The notes under the pieces: model-generated
What the model was told of the DNA's origin: nothing
Database searches by the model: none
What the model saw: the letters and a program-made list of their open reading frames with translations, nothing else
Translations under genes and position numbers: made by a program
DNA from: Desulfobacteraceae bacterium UBA2771
Lineage (GTDB): Bacteria > Desulfobacterota > Desulfobacteria > Desulfobacterales > Desulfosarcinaceae
Reading direction: 5' to 3'
DNA length: 6,732 nt
NCBI GenBank assembly: GCA_002352605.1
Contig: DEIP01000172.1
Coordinates: 1-6,732, forward strand
Shown: positions 1 to 5,014 of the stretch, one piece after another
Layout of the letters: each line of letters starts with the position of its first letter
Position numbering within the stretch: the first letter of the stretch is position 1

Positions 1-45
1 TATTTTTGCGCGAGCCCTAAGCGCATTGATTGATGGGCCTGTTGA

Positions 46-147
46 AACATTCGGATGAAAGTGATCGAAACCAAGGGGTTTGTCAGCGATAGTGACCTTG
101 ACGCGTTTAAAAAGGCTGGATTTTCCGATCTCCATGCAGCAGGTTAG
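46..147 (+). pseudogene. Remnant of a carboxymuconolactone decarboxylase (AhpD-like) family gene
   Basis: A short open stretch (first Met at 55) reads VIETKGFVSDSDLDAFKKAG followed by FSD. I recognise this as the conserved middle-to-C-terminal part of carboxymuconolactone decarboxylase/AhpD-like proteins, where a segment of the form VVE-x-RG-x-VSDADL-x-AF-x-AGFSD precedes the LEVILG-type helix. Here the frame closes with TAG at 145-147 just after FSD. Upstream the same frame has stops at 31 and 43, and neither the CxxC-bearing N-terminal part nor the terminal helix can be found in any frame. It therefore looks like a decayed fragment, not a functional gene. It lies just beyond the 3' end of the minus-strand methyltransferase. 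The family call rests on memory of the motif only. Confidence 0.45.
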
Positions 148-185
148 CCAGGTTGGTTTCGATGTGCTGATTCTTGGTCAATCCG

Positions 186-1151
186 CTATACCTTGATGCG
201 CCAGCAACGGTGGATGGTCTTGCGTTTATTCCGGTAATCCTCGGGGATGGTGCTGGCCGTGATCTCCTGCATATCGGAAACCTTCAGCTCATCCATGCGG
301 GGTTCGAAGCTCTGGTGGTTGGTGGAGAAAAAGAGCGTGGCGCCCGGCCGAAGCAGTCCGACGACCGCTTCCAGGAGCCGGGGATGGTCCCTGGCGATGT
401 CGAAGGCCACGTTGCGGGTTTTGGTGGTGGAGTAGGAGGGCGGGTCAACCACGGCCAGATCGAAGCGTTGTTTTTCTCTTGCGGCCTTTTTCAGAAAATC
501 AAAGGTGTGTGCTTGGACCAGTCGGTGGGTTGCCGGGTTGATGCCGTTGAGGACCATGTTCTCCCTTGCCCATTGAATCACGCTCCCCGACCGGTCGACG
601 GAAACGGTGGTGCGGGAGCCACCTTTGGCGGCATAGCAGGAGAAGGAAGCCGTGTAGCAGTACAGGTTGAGAAAATCTTTTCCGGCGGACATTTCCCGGA
701 CCATTTGCCGGGTGTCCCGATGGTCGGGAAACAGGCCCGTATCTACATAGTCGTAAGGATTGACCAGAAATTTCAAATCCCGCTCTGCCAGGATGATTTT
801 CTTGTCGGTATGGTCGATGCGCGCGTAGCGCTTGCCGTCCTGTTTACCTGCCCGCCTTTCTTTGAGATGCACCTTCTCCATCGGTACATTCAGCGCATTG
901 GCAACGGCCTGCCCCATCATCGGCAACCATTCGGGCACAGACTGACGCCGCATATACTCACCGATCACCAGGTGGCCACCGTACCAGTCTACCACGACCC
1001 GGATTTCGGGGATGTCCCAGTCATAGAGCCTGAACACCTCGATGTTCTTTTTGGCGAAGCGATTGCGCAGGTGTTTGTACTGCTTCCTTACCCGGTTGGC
1101 GAGCATCTCTCCCTGGCGACGAAAGCGTTTTGAGATATTGATATCACACAT
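186..1151 (-). CDS. RlmK-type class I SAM-dependent rRNA methyltransferase (RlmI/RlmK family)
   Basis: The 321-residue product matches the C-terminal (RlmK) half of E. coli RlmKL, which makes m7G2069 in 23S rRNA, but stands alone without the THUMP/RlmL half. The N-terminal part carries the family signature LANRVRKQ (17-24) and RLYDWDIPE (41-49). This is followed by the family motif YVDTGLFPDHRDTR (135-148), the SAM-binding stretch DFLNLYCYTASFS (159-171) with acidic D186 after the second strand, and the catalytic motif IV VDPPSYS (235-241). The end, with HRCWRIKV, matches the family C-terminus. The ATG at 1151 has no clear ribosome-binding site. The ATG at 1106 (Met16) has AGGGAG only 2 nt away. 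The longer start is kept because residues 8-15 still look like family sequence. It is last in a leftward cluster, 179 nt after the 114-residue gene. Guanine-N7 on 23S rRNA is the likely substrate by homology; the exact position is inference. Confidence 0.85.
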   Translation of the reverse strand: MCDINISKRFRRQGEMLANRVRKQYKHLRNRFAKKNIEVFRLYDWDIPEIRVVVDWYGGHLVIGEYMRRQSVPEWLPMMGQAVANALNVPMEKVHLKERRAGKQDGKRYARIDHTDKKIILAERDLKFLVNPYDYVDTGLFPDHRDTRQMVREMSAGKDFLNLYCYTASFSCYAAKGGSRTTVSVDRSGSVIQWARENMVLNGINPATHRLVQAHTFDFLKKAAREKQRFDLAVVDPPSYSTTKTRNVAFDIARDHPRLLEAVVGLLRPGATLFFSTNHQSFEPRMDELKVSDMQEITASTIPEDYRNKRKTIHRCWRIKV

Positions 1152-1330
1152 GTGTTCAAAACTGCCGTATGTCTGTTTTCGTATTTTTTAAGGGCCTTGG
1201 TACAGCGGCACATCGGGGGATTGCCGCTTTGATAAATTACCGCCTCTTTTTCTTCCGACGCCTTTGCATACGGGTCGGTCTTTTGACCGCCCCGTTCCTT
1301 TTTGCGCACCCCCTTGTGTCCGTCTGCCGC

Positions 1331-1675
1331 TCACAGGCCCCCTGTTCCCCTCACCAGGGTATAGAGCAACTCGAGGGGTTTTCCCTGCCGTCCCGGTTTT
1401 TTGTCGATAATCACCTTCCAGGAGGAATTTTCTTCCAGCGTCCACATCATCTCGTGAATCTTTGCCAAAATGCCTTCGGCGCCCCCCCCCATGGTGTTAA
1501 TGGTTTCGGATTCCTGGAAAGAGACGTTGTCTTTTTCATTCGTGCCGGGGCCGAGTCCCACCAGAACGGACCCCTCCCCGATATCCACCAGGGCTCGGTT
1601 GATCGCTGACGACAGCCTGGGAGCAATGGGAGAGAGTTCCATGTGAATCAGTTTGGATAGTTCATATGGGGTCAT
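1331..1675 (-). CDS. Conserved-looking hypothetical protein, 114 residues
   Basis: I do not recognise this protein. The ATG at 1675 is preceded by AGGAG (minus-strand sequence at 1687-1691) with a rather long 11-nt spacer. The product has no signal peptide, membrane segment or cysteine. The N-terminal third is mostly helical-looking (MTPYELSKLIHMEL, then SSAINRALVDIG). A glycine-rich middle runs through GLGPGTNE and TMGGGAEG. The C-terminal part alternates charged and hydrophobic residues (ILAKIHEMMWTLEE, then WKVIIDKKPG). Frame quality is good on both sides of a run of nine G residues (plus-strand C 1482-1490) that encodes part of the GGG segment. It begins 27 nt after the HDOD gene stop, so the two are probably co-transcribed, and it may work with that signalling protein; this is inferred from position alone. 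Confidence 0.6.
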   Translation of the reverse strand: MTPYELSKLIHMELSPIAPRLSSAINRALVDIGEGSVLVGLGPGTNEKDNVSFQESETINTMGGGAEGILAKIHEMMWTLEENSSWKVIIDKKPGRQGKPLELLYTLVRGTGGL

Positions 1676-1702
1676 TTCGTGTCAAACTCCTAATCTGAAA
1701 GT

Positions 1703-2551
1703 CTATAAGATAGCCAGCAGGCCATAGATCTCTTCCTTGCGGGAATAAAAATCGGACATAATCCGGTTCACCGCCACTTCCGACAGGCCGAGTCGTTCGC
1801 AAACCCGATCGTAGTGGGTGTAGTGGCCGCAAAACAGTTCACCGTTGATTCCGGATATCGAACATATGCTGTCGGCCAGGTAGACCATTGCGGTCTCTTT
1901 CGGAATGTCCTCTACCGCATCGGTCAGGTGGTGGTTCTCAATGGTACCGGCCAGGGTTTCACTGAAGTTCCAAAGCCCGGCGATTCGTCCGCCGAGATGG
2001 GCGTGGTCGATGCCCAGCACCTGACGCTCGGCCGCCACCAGACTCAGACGATCGACATCCATAGCCTTGCGGATCTCCGCCATGGCGTCACCCATGTACC
2101 GGTCCAGAACGATAACACCGATATCTTTGAGCAACGCCGCCGTGAAAACGATGTGCTTTTCCGGCGCCTGGATAGATTCAGCGATAGCGCCGGCCATGAG
2201 GGCACAGGAAACGGACTGCTTCCACAACCGGCCCTCCTCGAGGCCGTATCCCTGGCGGGCGGATTTCAGCGGTCTGGTTACACTGTTGAGCAGCACGATT
2301 TCGACCATCCGTTTCAGTCCCAGCAGAACCACGGCATCATGAACCGAGTCTACTTTTTTCTTGAACCCGAAGGCAGCTGAATTGGCCAGTTTGAGCAGGT
2401 TTGCGGTCACCACGGGTTCGTAAAGGATCAGCTCCGCAATCTCAGAGACCGGGACCTCGGGATCGTCCGCCAGATCCATGAGTTGATGAATCACCTGGGG
2501 TACCGGTTCGATCCGTTCGCTTTCCCTCAACAATTGATTCAGTAACAACAT
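1703..2551 (-). CDS. HDOD domain-containing signalling protein
   Basis: The 282-residue protein is a single HDOD domain plus a helical C-terminal extension, with no transmembrane segment, so it should be cytoplasmic. HDOD proteins are a degenerate branch of the HD phosphohydrolase superfamily. They are usually found in signal-transduction settings (motility, stress, c-di-GMP-related networks) and often lack enzyme activity. Visible hallmarks are PVPQVIHQLMDLADDPEV (16-33), the LLKLANSAAFGF core (52-63), LLGLKRM (76-82), and the late motif LGIDHAHLGGRIAGLW (179-194) followed by ENHH (205-208). The usual HD doublet is KD here (ALLKDIG, 139-145), so canonical metal hydrolysis is unlikely. The ATG at 2551 is preferred because GAGAGG lies 9 nt upstream; a GTG at 2575 would add eight residues. 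It heads the leftward cluster with the 114-residue gene. The partner or signal cannot be read from the sequence. Confidence 0.88.
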   Translation of the reverse strand: MLLLNQLLRESERIEPVPQVIHQLMDLADDPEVPVSEIAELILYEPVVTANLLKLANSAAFGFKKKVDSVHDAVVLLGLKRMVEIVLLNSVTRPLKSARQGYGLEEGRLWKQSVSCALMAGAIAESIQAPEKHIVFTAALLKDIGVIVLDRYMGDAMAEIRKAMDVDRLSLVAAERQVLGIDHAHLGGRIAGLWNFSETLAGTIENHHLTDAVEDIPKETAMVYLADSICSISGINGELFCGHYTHYDRVCERLGLSEVAVNRIMSDFYSRKEEIYGLLAIL

Positions 2552-2571
2552 GGTGTTTTTCCTCTCTTTAA

Positions 2572-2715
2572 CCACTACCCTTTTTCGATCAGAAGTTCAA
2601 GTCGGCACCCCATGCGTTCGATATGGTATTGAACCTGGATCATTTAGCCAACCCCGGGGATGTGGCCGACATCGTCGCCCTGGCGTTTAATAAGAAATTC
2701 AAGCATGCCGGATGA
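2572..2715 (+). pseudogene. C-terminal gene remnant, possibly cytidylate-kinase-like
   Basis: Between a stop (TAA at 2569-2571) and TGA at 2713-2715 the plus strand encodes about 47 residues with strongly protein-like composition, including FDMVLNLDHLANPGDVADIV and a basic end, AFNKKFKHAG. The pattern (F/Y)D-hydrophobic-VLN-x-D followed by a helix with EAAD-like spacing recalls the C-terminus of cytidylate-kinase-like (Cytidylate_kin2) proteins. This assignment is from memory and tentative. No P-loop or upstream part of such a protein exists, because the neighbouring sequence to the left is the start of the HDOD gene on the other strand. The segment is therefore probably a leftover 3' end of a lost gene. 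It also occupies the space where the leftward HDOD promoter would be expected. From its end to 2839 I see no coding or structured feature. Confidence 0.35.
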
Positions 2716-2839
2716 TTATTTCCCGCCGGATGATCACCGACGAGGTCATTTCCGCTTGTTTATTCGCTTCCATTCATGATATCCGCTACCCATCTTTTCT
2801 TCATTTTCAGGGTGGTTTCGCCCGGAGGCCCGTGAAGCT

Positions 2840-3133
2840 ATGAAAATCGAGCTTGATCTCGAACGCCACTGTATCGAAACAGGACTGAAGCGCCGAAACG
2901 ATTCGGCCATTTTTCGCTATTTTAAGGCGGATGCCGAAAAAAACGACCTGGAGGCGGAAATGGCCCTGCTTGAGCAAGCCCTTCGGGCTTTTGATTTCCA
3001 ACTGTTGAGAAGCCGATGGCCGGCGCTTTCCGGCGGCAGCGGACACCGCGTTATTCTCATCCGGGATGCCGACGGAGAACCCCGCCTCATTTTCGAAAAC
3101 ACAGTCATCATCCCGCCTGCAAACCTGATTTAA
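2840..3133 (+). CDS. Hypothetical protein, 97 residues
   Basis: I do not recognise a named family. The ATG at 2840 follows GGAGG (2824-2828) with an 11-nt spacer, and a TGA at 2777 in the same frame limits any upstream extension. The product is soluble-looking, without signal peptide or membrane segment. It opens with a beta-like segment MKIELDLERHCIETGLKRRN and continues with a long amphipathic helix (about residues 34-56, EAEMALLEQALRAFDFQLLR). It then has SRWPALSGG and a strand-rich end with RVILIRDADGEPRLIFEN. Codon use resembles the neighbouring genes and is better than in the overlapping minus-strand frame (2807-3184), which looks like a shadow. It stands on the opposite strand from the genes on either side. 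The reading frame is probably real, but the function is unknown. Confidence 0.5.
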   Translation: MKIELDLERHCIETGLKRRNDSAIFRYFKADAEKNDLEAEMALLEQALRAFDFQLLRSRWPALSGGSGHRVILIRDADGEPRLIFENTVIIPPANLI

Positions 3134-3182
3134 GCGAAGACGCCTGCTGGCATCGCTATCAATCGGACTCGTCCGCTTGCTC

Positions 3183-3413
3183 ATGGACGATCATCGGACG
3201 CTGGGCGCCCTTGGCGGATGCCGACTGGTGTTTCAAAAGGATACGGGATTGGTGCACGTGTTTTTTCTGATGGGAGGCGGCCACGATTATCAAACCGACT
3301 TACACCACTTATGCCGCTCAATAAAATTTGCATTACGGGAAAGCATTCGGCTTCGGCCAGACAAGTCGTTGGGGGTTGCTGTAGACGATGACACCCTTTC
3401 CTTTTGCCATTGA
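3183..3413 (+). CDS. Doubtful small reading frame overlapping the 3' end of fdhD
   Basis: The frame is open from 3129 to the TGA at 3411-3413. The first ATG is at 3183 and there is a TTG at 3177; neither has a visible ribosome-binding site. The first part reads like protein (GGCRLVFQKDTGLVHVFFLM, then GGGHDYQTDLHHLCRSIKFA) and third-position base use is acceptable there. The last 81 nt run antisense through the end of fdhD and add nothing recognisable. It may be a real small protein, the tail of a decayed gene whose start is lost, or chance. It follows the 97-residue gene in another frame. I could not find a single indel site that would join the two into one obvious protein. Confidence 0.25.
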   Translation: MDDHRTLGALGGCRLVFQKDTGLVHVFFLMGGGHDYQTDLHHLCRSIKFALRESIRLRPDKSLGVAVDDDTLSFCH

Positions 3414-4151
3414 CGCCAGGGTCATGTTCAATGCCGTGGCCAGTTCGACGGCCAGGGCGGTGGGTCGGGAGATGGCCAGGATCACGGGGATCCTCGCCCG
3501 GGCAGCCTTTTGAACCAGTTCATAGCTGATGCGTGAAGAGATGATCAGCAGTCGCGCCTGGTGCAGTCGTCCGACTATAAATAAACTTCCGATGGCCTTG
3601 TCCAGGGCATTGTGACGGCCCACGTCTTCGGCAACGGACAGCTGGCTGAACCCATGGTCATAGATGGCCGCAGCGTGGGCGGCACGGGTTTGGTCCCGCA
3701 AGGGTTGGTGCTCGTTCAGTCGACGCAGGCAGTCCAGGGCACCATTGCCATCCATCGAATCCCCGTCGGCCAATGGGGAAAGCGCCTGGACCAGATCGGC
3801 GATGACGGATTTCCCGCAGATACCGCAGGAGGTCTGGCTGATATAGGTTCGCCGATCCAGATGGTCGCCAATGCGTGTTCGCCGCGCGGCGGTAAGGGTG
3901 ACGGTGACCACGTTGGTGTCTTCACCGTCGCAGACGGCAATGTTGACCATGTCTTCCGGAACATCCACGATGCCCTCCCCGAGGCAAAAACCGGCTGCGT
4001 GGGCTTTTTCGCCGCCCGGGGTACGCATGACAACGGCATAGGGCAAACCCTGAACCCTTATGGAGAGGGGTTCTTCGCTGATGAGGGCCATGTCGTCGGT
4101 TTCTTTTCGTCCGTTTCCCTCGATGGTGAACGCTCTGCGGTAACTGTTCAC
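3333..4151 (-). CDS. fdhD: FdhD, sulfur carrier for formate dehydrogenase maturation
   Basis: FdhD takes sulfur from a cysteine desulfurase (IscS in E. coli) and delivers it to the bis-MGD molybdenum or tungsten cofactor, which is needed for active formate dehydrogenase; it works in the cytoplasm. The 272-residue product is normal in length. Visible hallmarks are EEPLSIRVQG (26-35), HAAGFCLGEGIV (51-62), the persulfide-carrying loop TSCGICG with C109 and C112, EDVGRHNALDKAIG (175-188), SSRISYELVQKA (205-216) and PTALAVELA (230-238). The start is a GTG at 4151 with AAGGG 5 nt upstream. No formate dehydrogenase, cofactor gene or desulfurase lies in the window, so its target enzyme must be encoded elsewhere. 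It is transcribed away from rplU, probably from its own promoter at 4204-4233, and there is a perfect DnaA-box 9-mer just upstream of its start. Confidence 0.95.
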   Translation of the reverse strand: MNSYRRAFTIEGNGRKETDDMALISEEPLSIRVQGLPYAVVMRTPGGEKAHAAGFCLGEGIVDVPEDMVNIAVCDGEDTNVVTVTLTAARRTRIGDHLDRRTYISQTSCGICGKSVIADLVQALSPLADGDSMDGNGALDCLRRLNEHQPLRDQTRAAHAAAIYDHGFSQLSVAEDVGRHNALDKAIGSLFIVGRLHQARLLIISSRISYELVQKAARARIPVILAISRPTALAVELATALNMTLASMAKGKGVIVYSNPQRLVWPKPNAFP

Positions 4152-4170
4152 AATGACCCTTCTTTTCAGC

Positions 4171-4179
4171 TGTGGATAA
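4171..4179 (-). promoter_or_regulatory. DnaA-box-like 9-mer
   Basis: The minus strand reads TTATCCACA, a perfect match to the consensus DnaA box, 19 nt upstream of the fdhD start codon. Two related 9-mers lie in the same intergenic gap: TTGTCCACG on the plus strand at 4237-4245 (two differences) and TTTTCCACA on the minus strand at 4290-4298 (one difference). The last sits in the spacer of the proposed rplU promoter. A single 9-mer can occur by chance, so function is uncertain. Confidence 0.3.
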
Positions 4180-4203
4180 ATGCCGTTGGCGACGCCTTTC
4201 GAT

Positions 4204-4233
4204 TTTACAGGCTTAACTATAAGGATTCGTCAA
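4204..4233 (-). promoter_or_regulatory. Candidate sigma70-type promoter for fdhD
   Basis: Read on the minus strand, a -35 element TTGACG (5 of 6, at 4228-4233) is followed after 18 nt by TGTAAA (4 of 6, at 4204-4209). Transcription would begin near 4197, giving a leader of about 45 nt before the fdhD GTG. The DnaA-box 9-mer would lie inside that leader. This is a pattern match only. Confidence 0.4.
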
Positions 4234-4279
4234 TCGTTGTCCACGCCTTTTGGCAATATAAACGGCACTCAGTTTTTTC

Positions 4280-4308
4280 TTGACAACGGTGTGGAAAAGT
4301 TTGACAAT
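4280..4308 (+). promoter_or_regulatory. Candidate sigma70-type promoter for rplU-rpmA-obgE-proB
   Basis: A perfect -35 hexamer TTGACA (4280-4285) is followed after exactly 17 nt by GACAAT (4303-4308, 4 of 6 matches to TATAAT). Transcription would start near 4315, about 48 nt before the rplU start. A second perfect TTGACA (4301-4306) overlaps the -10 element but has only weak -10 partners downstream (GATAAA at 4328-4333, 21-nt spacing), so it may be a minor or overlapping promoter. The surroundings are AT-rich, as expected for a ribosomal-protein promoter. Confidence 0.55.
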
Positions 4309-4362
4309 TCTGATTTTTTGAATTCACGATAAAGACATTTGTTTTCACAGGAGGGCAGAGAC

Positions 4363-4674
4363 ATGTACGCAGTGGTTGCCACAGGCGGCAAACAATATAG
4401 AGTTGAGGAGGGTGATGTCCTCAGGATTGAAAAGCTCGCCGGAGACGTCGGTTCATCGATCGCTTTCGACAACATCCTTATATTTTCCGACGGCGAAAAT
4501 GTCAAGATCGGCCGGCCCGGTGTAGCGGGGATAACGGTACACGGCCAGATCGTGGCCCAGGGAAAGAGCAAGAAAATCCTTGTTTTCAAATACAAACGCA
4601 GAAAACGGTATCGCCGTAAACAGGGTCATCGCCAGCCGTTTACGGCCGTTCGTATCGACCGCATCGAGGCGTAA
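4363..4674 (+). CDS. rplU: 50S ribosomal protein bL21
   Basis: bL21 is a large-subunit protein that binds 23S rRNA. The 103-residue length equals that of E. coli L21, and the sequence aligns along its whole length. It opens MYAVVATGGKQYRVEEGD, has VKIGRPGV (47-54) in the middle, and ends in the rRNA-binding basic region KYKRRKRYRRKQGHRQPFT with the final VRIDRIEA. The ATG at 4363 is fixed by a perfect AGGAGG (4349-4354) with an 8-nt spacer and by the family's MYAV start; a TTG at 4339 would place the ribosome-binding site inside the coding sequence. It is the first gene of the rightward operon, behind the TTGACA promoter. A terminator-like hairpin lies just after it, before rpmA. Confidence 0.98.
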   Translation: MYAVVATGGKQYRVEEGDVLRIEKLAGDVGSSIAFDNILIFSDGENVKIGRPGVAGITVHGQIVAQGKSKKILVFKYKRRKRYRRKQGHRQPFTAVRIDRIEA

Positions 4675-4695
4675 CTCTTTTTCCGAAACACCTGC

Positions 4696-4719
4696 AAGGG
4701 TTGCCGCAACCTTTTTTTT
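4696..4719 (+). terminator. Intrinsic terminator or attenuator between rplU and rpmA
   Basis: The stem is GGTTG (4699-4703) paired with CAACC (4707-4711) around a CCG loop. It can be extended outward by a G-U pair and two A-U pairs to about 8 bp, and is followed at once by eight T residues (4712-4719). This is the shape of a Rho-independent terminator, though the stem is short. It lies 22 nt after the rplU stop and 41 nt before rpmA. I see no clear new promoter between it and rpmA, so it more likely reduces downstream transcription than stops it completely. Confidence 0.55.
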
Positions 4720-4759
4720 CGTATCCGTTCGGCGCCCTTTCGTCATTAAGGAGCAAACC

Positions 4760-5014
4760 ATGGCACACAAAAAAGCAGCCGGTAGTTCGAAAAATGGTCG
4801 AGACAGTAATTCCCAGCGCCGGGGAATTAAGCGTTATGGCGGTCAGCCGGTTCTCGCCGGCAATATTCTGGTTCGCCAGGTCGGCACTCGAATTCATCCC
4901 GGCGTCAATGTGGGGATGGGCAAAGACTATACCCTTTTTTCGTTGATCGACGGTGTCGTCACCTACGAAAGAAAAGGCCGGGACCGTAAACAGGTCAGCG
5001 TCTATGTGACGTGA
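4760..5014 (+). CDS. rpmA: 50S ribosomal protein bL27
   Basis: bL27 sits near the peptidyl transferase centre, where its N-terminal tail reaches toward the P-site tRNA. The 84-residue product has the usual length and start (MAHKKAAGSSKNGRDS), then KRYGGQPVLAGNILVRQ and GTRIHPGVNVGMGKDYTLF, all conserved in the family. The tail begins directly with MAHKK, so there is no Firmicutes-type cleavable N-terminal extension. AAGGAG at 4748-4753 lies 6 nt before the ATG. The stop TGA (5012-5014) overlaps the GTG start of obgE within the sequence GTGA, suggesting translational coupling. The gene is separated from rplU by 85 nt containing the terminator-like hairpin. Confidence 0.98.
   Translation: MAHKKAAGSSKNGRDSNSQRRGIKRYGGQPVLAGNILVRQVGTRIHPGVNVGMGKDYTLFSLIDGVVTYERKGRDRKQVSVYVT

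Noticed and set aside
174..1133. A 319-codon plus-strand open frame
   Set aside because: It lies antisense to the methyltransferase, whose family motifs are clear. Its own translation has no recognisable motifs and reads as a shadow of a high-GC gene.
1204..1228. Seven-base inverted repeat AGCGGCA/TGCCGCT
   Set aside because: The loop is 11 nt and no T-tract follows on the coding strand; it is compatible with chance.
1272..1303. Hairpin CGGTC-TTTT-GACCG with a following T-rich stretch on the plus strand
   Set aside because: No plus-strand gene ends upstream, and on the minus strand, where the genes are, no T-run follows it.
1814..2380. A 188-codon plus-strand open frame
   Set aside because: Antisense to the HDOD gene, which has clear domain hallmarks; no family features of its own.
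2623..2651. Minus-strand TTGGCT-17-TACCAT as a promoter for the HDOD gene
   Set aside because: Only 3 of 6 and 4 of 6 matches; too weak to list, although the HDOD promoter should lie somewhere in this area.
2976..2992. Hairpin AAGCCC-TTC-GGGCTT followed by TT, terminator-like
   Set aside because: It falls inside the 97-residue coding frame at a Leu-Arg-Ala stretch, the T-run is short and broken by G, and no gene ends there.
2807..3184. A 125-codon minus-strand open frame
   Set aside because: It covers the 97-residue plus-strand gene. Its content is irregular and serine-rich, with no motif and poorer codon use than the plus frame.
3612..4283. A 223-codon plus-strand open frame
   Set aside because: Antisense to fdhD, which is certain from its CxxC loop and other motifs.
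4235..4288. Inverted repeat CGTTGTC/GACAACG as an operator
   Set aside because: Seven-base arms about 40 nt apart, without extension on either side; not enough to claim an operator.
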